Source: Cupriavidus sp. U2 | GTDB lineage: Bacteria > Pseudomonadota > Gammaproteobacteria > Burkholderiales > Burkholderiaceae | NCBI RefSeq assembly: GCF_009663685.2 | Contig: NZ_RCOG02000026.1 | Span: forward strand, 173,893-237,892 | DNA length: 64,000 nt | Reading direction: 5' to 3' | Shown: piece by piece, positions 48,109 to 57,540 of the stretch | Layout of the letters: each line of letters begins with the position of its first letter | Numbering within the stretch: position 1 is the stretch's first letter | Made by a program: the position numbers and the translations under genes | Notes under the pieces: generated by a model | What the model saw: the letters and a program-made list of their open reading frames with translations, nothing else | Database searches by the model: none | What the model was told of the DNA's origin: nothing

Positions 48109-49446
48109 ATGTCGCATGCTCTGACCCCAGATTTCCCGGCGGCTCGCCGGACCGTTGCCGCCGCGGCCACACTGGCGGCCATCGCTTTCGCCGGATACCT
48201 GCAGCCCGCCAGGGCCGCGGACGCTGCCCCCAAGGCCAAGGCCGTCGCCGCCCAGGCCAACGCCGACGAGAGCATCCGTCCCTTCCACGTGCATGTGCCG
48301 CAGGCCCAGCTGGACGACCTGCGCCGCCGCATCGCGGCCACGCGCTGGCCCGACAAGGAAACCGTCAGCGACGATTCCCAGGGCATCCAGACCGCCCGTG
48401 TGCAGGAACTGGTCAAGTATTGGGGCACCCAGTACGACTGGCGCAAGGCCGAGGCGCAACTCAATGCGCTGCCGCAGTTCGTGACGAAGATCGATGGGCT
48501 GGACATCCATTTCATCCACGTGAAGTCGCGCCATCCGAACGCGCTGCCGCTGATCCTGACCCACGGCTGGCCGGGCTCGGTCTTCGAGTTCACCAAGACC
48601 ATCGGGCCGCTGACCGACCCCACCGCGTATGGTGGCCGCGCCGAAGATGCGTTCGACGTGATCATTCCGTCGATTCCCGGCTACGGGTTCTCCGCGCGGC
48701 CGGCCGAATTGGGCTGGGGCCCGGATCGCACGGCGCGTGCCTGGGACACCCTGATGAAGCGGCTGGGCTATACGCAATACGTGTCACAGGGCGGTGACCA
48801 CGGATCGGTCATTTCCGACGCGCTCGCCCGCCAGGCGCCGCCGGGACTCAAGGCCATCCACCTGAACATGCCGGCCACGGTGCCGGGCCCGCTGATGAAG
48901 TCGATCCTGGCCGGCGATGCGGCGCCGTCCGAGCTGACCGATCCGGAACGCAAGGCCTACCAGTCCCTGAGCCGCTTCTTCGGCCGCAATGCCGCCTATG
49001 GCGCGATGATGGTGACGCGTCCGCAAACCATCGGCTATTCGCTGTCGGACTCGCCGGCGGGCCTGGCGTCGTTCACGTACGAGAAGATCGCCGAATGGAG
49101 CGACAGTGGCGGCGTGCCCGAGCGCGTGCTGTCGCGCGATGCCATCCTGAACGACATCACGCTCTACTGGCTCACCAATACCGGCGCATCGTCGTCGCGC
49201 TTCTACTGGGAGAACAACAACAACAACTTCAGCGCCGAGACGCAGAAGACGCGCGATATCAAGGTGCCGGTGGCCATCAGCGTGTTCCCGCACGAGATCT
49301 ACCAGGCGCCGGAAAGCTGGAGCAAGCAGGCATACCCGTCGCTGTACTACTACCACGCGGTGGCCAAGGGTGGTCATTTCGCGGCGTGGGAACAGCCGCA
49401 GCTGTTTGCGGAGGAACTGCGGGCGGCGTTCAGATCGGTGCGGTAA
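48109..49446 (+). CDS. exported epoxide hydrolase
   Basis: The product is 445 residues. A signal peptide (ARRTVAAAATLAAIAFAGYL, then ARA-AD) is followed by the epoxide hydrolase N-terminal domain (RPFHVHVPQAQLDDLRRRIA) and an alpha/beta hydrolase with HGWPGS, nucleophile Asp230 in SQGGDHGSV, and His423 in KGGHFAAWEQP. It opens epoxides to diols, probably in the periplasm. CCAGGAG nine bases upstream supports the ATG at 48109. It stands alone and ends at a strong terminator. Confidence 0.9.
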   Translation: MSHALTPDFPAARRTVAAAATLAAIAFAGYLQPARAADAAPKAKAVAAQANADESIRPFHVHVPQAQLDDLRRRIAATRWPDKETVSDDSQGIQTARVQELVKYWGTQYDWRKAEAQLNALPQFVTKIDGLDIHFIHVKSRHPNALPLILTHGWPGSVFEFTKTIGPLTDPTAYGGRAEDAFDVIIPSIPGYGFSARPAELGWGPDRTARAWDTLMKRLGYTQYVSQGGDHGSVISDALARQAPPGLKAIHLNMPATVPGPLMKSILAGDAAPSELTDPERKAYQSLSRFFGRNAAYGAMMVTRPQTIGYSLSDSPAGLASFTYEKIAEWSDSGGVPERVLSRDAILNDITLYWLTNTGASSSRFYWENNNNNFSAETQKTRDIKVPVAISVFPHEIYQAPESWSKQAYPSLYYYHAVAKGGHFAAWEQPQLFAEELRAAFRSVR

Positions 49447-49479
49447 AGCGATCTGGCGCCGGGCTTGACCCGCTTTTTG

Positions 49480-49503
49480 GCCCGGCCTTCTGGCCGGGCT
49501 TCC
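49480..49503. terminator. bidirectional terminator hairpin
   Basis: GCCCGGCC/GGCCGGGC with a TTCT loop forms an eight-base-pair stem between the convergent epoxide hydrolase and EamA genes. TT follows on the plus strand and a run of A/T (CTTTTTG) precedes it, which becomes an A-rich-then-T signal on the minus strand. Confidence 0.75.
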
Positions 49504-49516
49504 TTGTGCGCGTGGC

Positions 49517-50410
49517 CTAGCGGCGCTGGGCCAGCCAGATGCCGGCGCCAATGCAGACCAGGCCGGCGGCGTGATACCAATGCGGGGAATCGCCCAGCAG
49601 CACGGTCGACAGCACGGCGGCAAACAGCGGTGTCAGCGTGATGAAGAACACCGGCAGCTGGGCGCCGGCGCGCGCAATGGCGCGATCCCACGCAAAGTAC
49701 GCCAGCAACGACGGCACGGTGCCCACATAGAGCAGGATCCAGCCAACCTTGCTGCTCCATTGCAACGGTTGGCTCAGGGTGCCGATCTCCCACGCTGCCA
49801 ACGGGATGCTCGCGATCACGCCGGCTACGATCTGCGCGAACAGCAACACCTGCAGCGGCAGGTCCGGTCGATGCTTGCGGAGCAGCCAGGTATAGACGCT
49901 CCAGGCAATCGTTGCAGCCAGCATGAACAGATCGCCCGCGACGAATGCCATCTGGGCCAGCCGGGCCGGCTCGCCACGCATCAATACGAACGACACGCCC
50001 ACCAGGCATAGCAGGGCGCCTGCCACGTGCCACGTCCGCAGTCGTTCCCGGAAGAAGCAGGCGCCGATAATCAGCAGGAAGAGCGGCGTCGAGGCGCCGA
50101 TCAGCGTGACGTTGATTGGCGTGGAGGTGGTCAGCGCCAGGTACTGGAACGCGTTGTAGCTGGCGATGGACAATACGCCCATGGCGACCAGCATGCCCGT
50201 GTGCCGCCACAGTGCCGCACGATGGGCAACCACGCCTGGCCACGCGTAGGGCGCCAGCAGCAGGCCCGCGATGAGCCAGCGCACGAGATTCAGCGTGATC
50301 GGCGGCACGCTGCCCGCTGCCAGGCGCCCGACAATCGCATTTCCGGCCCAGGCCAGTGGCGGAAACGTCAGCAGGAACAGCGTGGTGGAATCGATGCGGG
50401 TTGTTTTCAT
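49517..50410 (-). CDS. EamA/DMT family transporter
   Basis: The product is 297 residues with about ten membrane helices in two EamA repeats. It begins LFLLTFPPLAWAGNAIVGRL, and the middle boundary carries FVLMRGEPARLAQ. It is a probable exporter of metabolites or amino acids with no clue to the substrate. The ATG at 50410 is right before the first helix; the frame stays open further upstream, but that extension has no membrane or domain signal. Confidence 0.88.
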   Translation of the reverse strand: MKTTRIDSTTLFLLTFPPLAWAGNAIVGRLAAGSVPPITLNLVRWLIAGLLLAPYAWPGVVAHRAALWRHTGMLVAMGVLSIASYNAFQYLALTTSTPINVTLIGASTPLFLLIIGACFFRERLRTWHVAGALLCLVGVSFVLMRGEPARLAQMAFVAGDLFMLAATIAWSVYTWLLRKHRPDLPLQVLLFAQIVAGVIASIPLAAWEIGTLSQPLQWSSKVGWILLYVGTVPSLLAYFAWDRAIARAGAQLPVFFITLTPLFAAVLSTVLLGDSPHWYHAAGLVCIGAGIWLAQRR

Positions 50411-50830
50411 GGAAATACTGGCACGGCGGCACGATGCGGGCCAAGTTGCCAGCCGGGCGGGCGATGGGATCTTGTTGGGTGGGGAACGTATGCTGCGATG
50501 GCCGCCGGGCGATTGTACCGGCTGGCGGTACATCGGCGCATCGACACGTTGGCGCGAAGGAGGGCGGGGACGTCGCTGGCGGGTCAGGCCGCACCTACGC
50601 AGGGATCGGCTCAGATCGTCGCGGATGAGCATGGCGCCAAGGACCATGGCCTGCGCGGATCCGATCAAGCCCCGTGTTCCATTGGACCAAGGTCCTACGA
50701 TCGCCGGGCCGGGTTGCCCGCTCGTCAAGACAATCAGGGGCGGCGTTGCCTGCATCGCTGGCGTTTCCCGTGGACATCTGCCAAGATTGCGCCCCGCTGA
50801 CCACCGCCGCCGAATACGCATCGCTTCACC
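50411..50830. other. intergenic region between divergent membrane-protein genes
   Basis: This 420-base gap separates the EamA gene and the YdjM-like gene. No clear palindrome, promoter or RNA was found. The minus frame is open through it in continuity with the EamA gene, which I treat as chance. Confidence 0.4.
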
Positions 50831-51355
50831 ATGGCTTCCAACAAGGCACATCACGCCACCGGATGGGCGGCGGCCGTTATCGCCGTTGCCGTCATCGCCA
50901 GGCACGGCGGGGACGGGTGGTATGGGGCGGGCGTGCTCGGTTTCGTGGCCGCGTTGTGCGGCAGCACCGCGCCCGACTGGCTGGAAATTGCGTGGTGGTC
51001 AAGGTCGCGGCGCCTTTGGATTACCCACCGGTCCTGGACGCATTGGGGCGTCGCATGGGTCGGTCTTCTGGTGTGGTCCTGGCACGCGCTGGGCTCACAT
51101 GCGCTGGCTGCGCCGGCATTCGGCTTCGCCTGCGGCGGTGTCATGCACCTGCTGGCCGACTGGCCCAATCCGCTGGGCGTGCCGTGGATCGCCGGGCGCC
51201 ATTCGCTGAACTGGTGGAAAAGCGGGCGCTGTGACCTGTTTGTCGTCGCGGCCTCATGGCTGATCGCCTTTCTTGTTTCCGACGATCTGTGGTTTTACGG
51301 GCAGCATAGCGTGGCGCTGCTCCACCATTTGCGCACGGCGACGATGCGCTTTTGA
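50831..51355 (+). CDS. YdjM-like membrane-bound metal-dependent hydrolase
   Basis: The product is 174 residues with four or five hydrophobic segments. Histidine pairs sit in the DUF457/YdjM pattern: NKAHHATGWA at the start, APDWLEI, THRSWTHWG, and GGVMHLLADWPNPLGVPW. The family is predicted to bind metal in the membrane and act on lipids; E. coli YdjM is LexA regulated. The full length is present. Confidence 0.82.
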   Translation: MASNKAHHATGWAAAVIAVAVIARHGGDGWYGAGVLGFVAALCGSTAPDWLEIAWWSRSRRLWITHRSWTHWGVAWVGLLVWSWHALGSHALAAPAFGFACGGVMHLLADWPNPLGVPWIAGRHSLNWWKSGRCDLFVVAASWLIAFLVSDDLWFYGQHSVALLHHLRTATMRF

Positions 51356-51417
51356 CGGCGTTTGGGTTCCTGACAAGGTGCATGGCATGATCACGGCTTT
51401 CTTGAGGAACTACGATA

Positions 51418-51549
51418 ATGCTGGTAACCAGCGGACATGGCGTTTGCGGAATGTCTCGCGGCTCGGTCCGGTCCATCGTGGCGACTTTGACCTTTATGGC
51501 GGCCGGATTCCTGACAGTCTTCGTGCAGCGGCACATATTGGGAGCGTGA
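51418..51549 (+). pseudogene. remnant of the first YeeE/YedE half-gene
   Basis: A 43-codon frame encodes [20 protein letters not shown] followed by one membrane helix. It matches the C-terminal end of YeeE-type transporters, where the usual GCTSGHG cysteine is replaced by a valine. The rest of the roughly 140-residue half is missing, and an in-frame stop lies five codons upstream. GAGGAA precedes the ATG, so it may still be translated. It lies two bases before the second YeeE half. Confidence 0.65.
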
Positions 51550-51551
51550 GC

Positions 51552-51974
51552 ATGCCATGCCTTTTTGCGCTGCTGGCCGGCCTGATATTCGGCATCGGAC
51601 TAATCGTTTCCGGGATGGCCAATCCGGCCAAGGTACTCGGCTTTCTTGATCTGGCAGGTTCCTGGGACCCTTCACTGGCGTTCGTCATGATCGGCGCCAT
51701 CGCCCTGACCTTGCTTGGCGTATTTGTCGCCCGGCGCCGCGGACGAACGTTTCTGGGGTTGCCGCTGCAGTGGCCGGCGAATACCGGCGTCACGGCGCGG
51801 CTCGTGCTGGGCAGTGCGTGCTTTGGTATCGGCTGGGGGCTGGCAGGATTTTGTCCGGGCCCGGCACTTGTTGCGCTGGGTGCGGGGTATCCCAAGGCCG
51901 TCGGTTTTGTCGCGGCCATGCTGGCCGGCATGGGGGTATTCGAGGTTGTGGAGCGGGCTCGCGCGCGAAGGTAA
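51552..51974 (+). CDS. YeeE/YedE family sulfur-transport protein (second half)
   Basis: The product is 140 residues with four membrane helices. LIFGIGLIVSGMANPAKVLGFLD and the conserved GLAGFCPGPALVALG place it as the C-terminal component of two-gene YeeE systems. YeeE of E. coli imports thiosulfate, while two-component forms such as PmpA/PmpB are tied to sulfur or persulfide transport. Its partner here is only a fragment, so function is doubtful. The ATG at 51552 lies directly after the fragment's stop. Confidence 0.85.
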   Translation: MPCLFALLAGLIFGIGLIVSGMANPAKVLGFLDLAGSWDPSLAFVMIGAIALTLLGVFVARRRGRTFLGLPLQWPANTGVTARLVLGSACFGIGWGLAGFCPGPALVALGAGYPKAVGFVAAMLAGMGVFEVVERARARR

Positions 51975-52221
51975 CGGCGCGGGGAAAAATCCGCGCGTCA
52001 CGAAACCGAATATTCTGAATAATCAGAAGCTGTTGGATATTCCCGTGTCGCCGGTGGATAGCGAAGATATCTGCAGGTGGGAATGGATGTGCGTAAGTGA
52101 CAAGAAGATGTTTATCTGACGTTTAAAAACGATTCACTTCACCTGGTGATCTGCCAATCTTATTCTCCACGAAGCCCCAATATCCGTGCGGCGAGTGATG
52201 GAATTCTGGACAGAAACCAAA

Positions 52222-55200
52222 ATGAAAATCCTGCGTGATTCCCGTCGCCGCGCAATGCGGCGGAGCCTGCTTTTCGCAGCGATGGCCGGCGATGCAATAT
52301 CGCTGGGTTTACCGGGAACTGCGGCGGCGGCTCAGCTCATCGTCAATGGAGTTACGCCGGTCACGGCGAACAACACCACATACGCCAGCGCCACCAGTTC
52401 GGGCCGTACCAGTTCCGCAATCTACGTCAGGGGCGCGGGGCAATTGACGGGCACGAATCTGACCGCGACAACCAATACATCTAGCGCATCTGCGATTGCC
52501 GCTGAAGCTGGCGGAATTGCTACGCTATCTGGTGGATTGCTGGGATCGAGCTTTCCAGGCGCGCTTTCCTATACGGTGTTGGCGCGCGATGCCGGTTCAT
52601 CGATCACGCTCAACGACGTCGCGGTGATCAGCACGGCCTCGTCGGCCGTAGTCGGCAACAATGCCGGCCGCATCGCGCTGAATGGCGGCAGCGTGACACT
52701 GAACCGCGCCAGCGGCTCCGATCCCGCGATGGCCGTGCTGGCGCAAGGCGGCGCGACGATTACCACGCAGGACACCAACATTGCTGTCACCGGCGACCAG
52801 CTGCGCGGTGCTTCATCGCTGAGTTCAACGGTGAACCTGACCGGCGGCACGGTGGCGGTGAATGGCGCCAACTCGTTCGGCCCGTATGCCGATCGCTTGG
52901 CGACCGGGGGCCCTACCGGCGACGTGCTGACCGCCAGCGGTGTCAGGATCACCACGGCCGGCGCAGGCTCGACGGCCGTCCAGGTGCTGACCGGCGCCGG
53001 CGCCACGCTGCGCGACATGGATATCGTCACGACGGGCGCCGACGCCATTGGCATCCACGCCGGGCTGGGCGCGGCCGTCAATGTCAATGGCACGCTGAAG
53101 ATATCGACCCAGGGTGACCGCGCGTACGGCGCCGACGCGGGCGGGTTGTTGAACGGCAAGCCGTCAACCCTGACCCTGGGTATCACAGGCACGATTGACA
53201 CCGCTGGCATCCAGGCGCACGGCCTGCTGGCCCGTGAGGGCGGTGTGGTGTCCCTGAACGGCGGCAGCGTCACCACGCGCGGCGCCGATGCCGCTGCCAT
53301 CGCCGCGCGGGCTTCGACTGTCAGCGTCACGGGGGCCAGCCTGGCGAGCAATGCGGGCGTCGGGGCGCTGGTCGTGGGCAACAGCACGGTCGGACTCACA
53401 AATACCGCGCTCACGGCGGCGCAGCACGGTGTCAGCATCGTGGCGCAATCGGGACTGATTGCCGCGCTGCCGCCGGAAGTGCGCGACGGTGCGACGACGG
53501 CCGTGACGGCGGAGCCGCCCGCGGCGCCGGCTTCCAATGTCGTGACCGTCCAGGGCGGCAGTATTCGCGCAGGCGGCGACCTGTTTCGTGTCGAGGGGAC
53601 GTCGGCCAGTATCACGCTGTCCGGAGGCGTGCAGGCCAACACCGGCAGCGGCCTGTTGCTGAACGCGCTGAGATCGGGCACGAGCGGCAGCCGGGTCAGC
53701 TTCGTCATGGATGGCACCAGCCTGACCGGTGACATCACCGCCGACGCCGCGAGCGTCGTCACGGCCAACCTGCAGAACAGCGCGGTGCTGACCGGCAAGA
53801 TCGATCCAGTCAGCGTGACCATCGACGGCACCAGCCGCTGGAACATGACCGCAAATTCCCAGCTCACCAACCTTGGCATGGCAAGCGGCGCGCTGGTGCA
53901 GTTTCAGCCGCCCGCTGCCGGCGCGTTCAAGACGCTGACCATCCAGGGGGCGCTGAGCGGCAACGGCACGGTTGGATTGAATACGGTGCTGGCTGGCGAT
54001 GGCGCCGCCAGCGACAGGATCGTGATCAACGGCGGCACCGCGGCAGGCACCACTGGCCTGCGGATTGCCAACGCGGGTGGCGCTGGCGCCGTGACCACTG
54101 CCAATGGCATACAGGTGGTGGATGCCGTGAACGGGGGCACCACCGCCGCGACCGCCTTCGCGCTGGACGGCCGTGCCGTGGCTGGCGCCTACGAATACCG
54201 CCTCTTCCGTGGCGCGGCGGACGGGTCGAGTGCCGATGCGTGGTATCTGCGTTCGGAGCAGACTTCGCCCAATCCGCCCGCGCCGCCAGGCCCGCCGACG
54301 CCGCTTTACCGTCCGGAAGTCTCGGCCTATCTGGCCAATCAGCACCTTGCAGGCCAGATGTTCGTCCATAGCCTGCACGATCGGCTCGGTGAACCGCAGT
54401 ATGTGGAAGGGCAGGGCTTCGATCCCGGCCAGGACAAGCCGCGCGCTGGATGGCTGCGGGTGGTTGGCAACTGGCAGGGCAGCAAAAGCGCCAATGGCAT
54501 CTTCAAGGCAAGCACCAACTCCTTCCTGATGCATGGGGGCGCCGAGCTTGCAAAATGGCAGGTCTTCAGTGGCGCCGACCGCGCTCACGTCGGGCTGATG
54601 GGCAGCTACGGCTATGCCAACACCAACGCGACGGCTCAGGGCAATCCGTTCAGCGCCAAGGGAACCGTCGAAGGGTGGGGCGTGGGCGGCTATGGCACCT
54701 GGTACCAGAACGACGAACACAAGCTTGGCGCCTATGTCGACACGTGGTTCCAGTACGGCTGGTTCACCAACCACGTCGATGGCCAGCAATTGCCATCGGT
54801 ACGGTACAACGCCCAGGGCTGGGCGGTTTCCGGCGAAACGGGCTACGCCATGCCGTTGCGCAACGACTGGGTGATCGAGCCGCAAGGCCAGGTCGTCTAT
54901 GTCGGCTATAGCGAATCAGACATCACCGAGCCCGGGGGTACGCGCGTGACGGGCGCCAACTCCCACGGCTGGATCACACGCCTCGGCGCCCGCCTCCATC
55001 GAACGTTCCTGCGCCCGGACGACCGCAAGCTACAGCCGTATCTGACGCTGAACTGGTGGCATACCAGTGTGACCAGCAGCATATCGTTCAACGATTTGCC
55101 ATTGGGCAGCATGTACCCGTCGAACCGCTACGAGGTCAAGCTGGGGCTCAATGCCGATCTGGGCAAACGCTGGACGGGGTGGACCAACGTGTCAGATGCC

Positions 55201-55260
55201 TGGGGTGCACAGAGCTTTTATCAGTATGCGGTACGGGTCGGGATCAAGTATGCGTGGTAA
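52222..55260 (+). CDS. large autotransporter (type Va) protein
   Basis: The product is about 1012 residues. A signal peptide with a basic start (RRRAMRRSLLFAAMAG) is followed by a repetitive passenger rich in Gly, Ser, Thr and Ala (GGSVTLN, GGSVTTR, GGTVAVN), the pattern of a pertactin-like beta helix, to about residue 680. A proline linker (NPPAPPGPPTPLYRPEV) leads to a C-terminal beta-barrel ending in the outer-membrane signature KYAW. No protease or lipase motif is seen, so it is probably an adhesin. Starts at 52186 and 52198 are alternatives. The 250 bases upstream are AT-richer than the rest, which may point to acquisition. Confidence 0.88.
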   Translation: MKILRDSRRRAMRRSLLFAAMAGDAISLGLPGTAAAAQLIVNGVTPVTANNTTYASATSSGRTSSAIYVRGAGQLTGTNLTATTNTSSASAIAAEAGGIATLSGGLLGSSFPGALSYTVLARDAGSSITLNDVAVISTASSAVVGNNAGRIALNGGSVTLNRASGSDPAMAVLAQGGATITTQDTNIAVTGDQLRGASSLSSTVNLTGGTVAVNGANSFGPYADRLATGGPTGDVLTASGVRITTAGAGSTAVQVLTGAGATLRDMDIVTTGADAIGIHAGLGAAVNVNGTLKISTQGDRAYGADAGGLLNGKPSTLTLGITGTIDTAGIQAHGLLAREGGVVSLNGGSVTTRGADAAAIAARASTVSVTGASLASNAGVGALVVGNSTVGLTNTALTAAQHGVSIVAQSGLIAALPPEVRDGATTAVTAEPPAAPASNVVTVQGGSIRAGGDLFRVEGTSASITLSGGVQANTGSGLLLNALRSGTSGSRVSFVMDGTSLTGDITADAASVVTANLQNSAVLTGKIDPVSVTIDGTSRWNMTANSQLTNLGMASGALVQFQPPAAGAFKTLTIQGALSGNGTVGLNTVLAGDGAASDRIVINGGTAAGTTGLRIANAGGAGAVTTANGIQVVDAVNGGTTAATAFALDGRAVAGAYEYRLFRGAADGSSADAWYLRSEQTSPNPPAPPGPPTPLYRPEVSAYLANQHLAGQMFVHSLHDRLGEPQYVEGQGFDPGQDKPRAGWLRVVGNWQGSKSANGIFKASTNSFLMHGGAELAKWQVFSGADRAHVGLMGSYGYANTNATAQGNPFSAKGTVEGWGVGGYGTWYQNDEHKLGAYVDTWFQYGWFTNHVDGQQLPSVRYNAQGWAVSGETGYAMPLRNDWVIEPQGQVVYVGYSESDITEPGGTRVTGANSHGWITRLGARLHRTFLRPDDRKLQPYLTLNWWHTSVTSSISFNDLPLGSMYPSNRYEVKLGLNADLGKRWTGWTNVSDAWGAQSFYQYAVRVGIKYAW

Positions 55261-55319
55261 GGCAGGTTGTAGAGCCTTGCCGGTCGTAAACCACGCTGAC
55301 CCCCGATGTCGGCCAACCA

Positions 55320-57524
55320 TCAGTTTGTTGTGGTGACGACCACGTTTCCGCGCCGGCCCAGGACACTGACCATGACGCTTCGGGCGGCACGCTTGAGCAG
55401 AACATCCGCCGATTCGCTGCCAAGCGTCAGTCCATACAGCGCCACTTCGTCCATGAAATCGGGAAGACGCGGATGACGAAACTTGATCTCGCCGGCGGCC
55501 AGGTCGAAATCGAGTCCCAGGCAGGATTGCAACAACGACAGCGGCGTCGCGGCAGCCCAGGCCTGGGGACTGCATGCCACCGGATATAGGGTCGGCCCGC
55601 GATTGCGCCGACGCGCGAAACCACAAAAGAGTTCGGGCAATCGGCGCAGGTCAATATGCGTCGCGGCCGAAAATAGACCGTCGAAGATGCCCAATGCCGC
55701 GTCATGTATGCCGTAGCGTGCGAACCCGGCGGCGACGATAGCGTTGTCGTGGGGCCATACCGATCCGTTGTGGTAGCTCATGGGGTTGTAGCGCGCCTCT
55801 GTCGCGGCGACAGTGCGCACACCCCAGCCGGAGAACGACGCGCTTCCCATCAGTGCGGCCGCAACGGACTCGGCGCGTTCCGGCAAGGCGATGCCGGTGT
55901 ATAGCGCGTGGCCCGCGTTGGACGTCTGCACGCGGCAAGGCCGCTTGTCACCATCGAGCGCCAATGCGTAGGTGCCCAGTTCGGGATCGAAGAATGCCTG
56001 GTCGAACCGCGCGCGCAGATCGTGTGCTTTCGCCTCCAGCGCCGAGGCGCGCTCGCCGTGTCCCAGGCGGCGCGCGATGCGGGCGGCTGCCTTCCACGCC
56101 CCATAGACATACGCCTGGACTTCCACAAGGGCAATGGGCCCTTGTGCGAGCGTGCCGTCTTTGTGAAAGATCGAATCGCGGCTGTCCTTCCACCCTTGAT
56201 TCAGCAGCCCATCGGACGAATACCTGCCGTACTCCACAAAGCCGTCTCCATCCCGGTCGCCGTAGTCCTCGATCCACTGAAGCGCCAAATCAATATGCGG
56301 CCATAGTCCCTTTATCGTTGCTTCGTCGTGGGTGCGGTCCAAATAGGCACCGGCCAGCATGACGAACAGCGGCGTGGAATCGATACTGCCGTAGTAACGC
56401 CGGAACGGCACTTCACCAAGATTGGCCATTTCGCCCTGGCGGCTTTCATGCAGGATCTTCCCGGGCTCCGCGTCGGCCGCCGGGTCCAGGGTTGTGGCTT
56501 GGTTTGCGGCCAGATAGCACAGCACACCGCGGGAAATGGCGGGGTCCAGCCAAAGGGTTTCAAGTGCCGTGATCAGCGCGTCGCGGCCGAAGAAGGTGCT
56601 GAACCACGGAATGCCGGCATACGGATACGGGCCGTATGACGTGCGGGTGCTCAGCATATAGAGATCCGAAATGCTGCGGCCCGTCGCCTCGTTGAATATG
56701 TCGTTCGATGTGACTACGCGTGTCGCACGGCTGGACAGCGTCTGCAGGGAACGACGCGCGGCCCGCAATGCCGTCGGAAACGCCCGACGCGGCGAACGTT
56801 CGTCCTGCCGGGTGCTATCGCAGCAGATTTCGATATACAGCAACTGGGTTTTCAGCGGGGGCAATTCCAGTTCGAACACGGCCTCGTTCTCGCTCAGGCG
56901 CGTGGGAGGCGGGTCGAAGCAAAGGTGTGTGGTGCGCTCGTATCCGTCCAGACCGGTGTAGGCCAGCGTCGCCCCATTCGTGCACAGTTCCGTTGCCTGC
57001 ATCTTGCCTCGCCTGACGCGGCGGGCGCCTCGCACCTCGAACAGGTCAGCGAAATCCGCGGCAAAGGCCAGTTCGATCGCAATCCGCCGGGGTCGCTCGT
57101 CATAGTTTCTCAGGGCCAGACGTTCATAACATGTGCCGTCCCACAGGAATCTGGATCGACGCAGATGGATCAGATCGTGCGCCATCGCGAGCCGTCCATC
57201 GGCATCGAAGAGATCCGGATTCGTCAGATCGCAAGTGAGTGCGGCATTGTCGTCCCGCAGCACGGAACTGAGCAGTATCGGACACCAGCCGCCAAAGGTA
57301 AGGTGGAAGTGCGAGAGGTGACGGGTATCCCGGTAGTACAGGCCGTCCGATCCACCTCCGCCCGATACGGCATCGCCGCGCTGATCGAATACCGCAAAGA
57401 TGTCGCCATGCTTGAGCGTACGGGTGTGGCCTTCCCGCAGAGAGCGTGAGGCCGCGACGATGATCGGTGCGGCAGGGGAGGCGTCAGGGGTCTGATTGCC
57501 GCCGTCTTCCGGGGTATCTAGCAT
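55320..57524 (-). CDS. amylo-alpha-1,6-glucosidase (glycogen debranching-like) protein
   Basis: The product is 734 residues. The N-terminal GDE domain (HGDIFAVFDQRGD, GLYYRDTRHLS) is followed by an (alpha/alpha)6 barrel with GIPWFSTFFGRDALITALE, the acid-rich DYGDRDGDGFVEY, and YHNGSVWPHDNAIVAAG. This matches proteins annotated as glycogen debranching enzymes, and the true glucan is not known. The TTGGAGGG ribosome site before the ATG at 57524 is very strong. The gene follows the GT4 gene by 16 bases in one operon and converges on the autotransporter. Confidence 0.9.
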   Translation of the reverse strand: MLDTPEDGGNQTPDASPAAPIIVAASRSLREGHTRTLKHGDIFAVFDQRGDAVSGGGGSDGLYYRDTRHLSHFHLTFGGWCPILLSSVLRDDNAALTCDLTNPDLFDADGRLAMAHDLIHLRRSRFLWDGTCYERLALRNYDERPRRIAIELAFAADFADLFEVRGARRVRRGKMQATELCTNGATLAYTGLDGYERTTHLCFDPPPTRLSENEAVFELELPPLKTQLLYIEICCDSTRQDERSPRRAFPTALRAARRSLQTLSSRATRVVTSNDIFNEATGRSISDLYMLSTRTSYGPYPYAGIPWFSTFFGRDALITALETLWLDPAISRGVLCYLAANQATTLDPAADAEPGKILHESRQGEMANLGEVPFRRYYGSIDSTPLFVMLAGAYLDRTHDEATIKGLWPHIDLALQWIEDYGDRDGDGFVEYGRYSSDGLLNQGWKDSRDSIFHKDGTLAQGPIALVEVQAYVYGAWKAAARIARRLGHGERASALEAKAHDLRARFDQAFFDPELGTYALALDGDKRPCRVQTSNAGHALYTGIALPERAESVAAALMGSASFSGWGVRTVAATEARYNPMSYHNGSVWPHDNAIVAAGFARYGIHDAALGIFDGLFSAATHIDLRRLPELFCGFARRRNRGPTLYPVACSPQAWAAATPLSLLQSCLGLDFDLAAGEIKFRHPRLPDFMDEVALYGLTLGSESADVLLKRAARSVMVSVLGRRGNVVVTTTN

Positions 57525-57540
57525 CGTTCGCCCTCCAAGA

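Noticed and set aside
50411..50905. N-terminal extension of the EamA gene (about 165 codons)
   Set aside because: Open by chance. It contains no membrane segment, overlaps the start of the YdjM-like gene, and the ATG at 50410 gives the family N-terminus. A short hydrophobic-looking piece near 50600-50760 was considered, but no family could be named.
53164..54885. 573-codon minus-strand open frame
   Set aside because: It is antisense to the autotransporter passenger; the plus frame has a signal peptide, linker and barrel.
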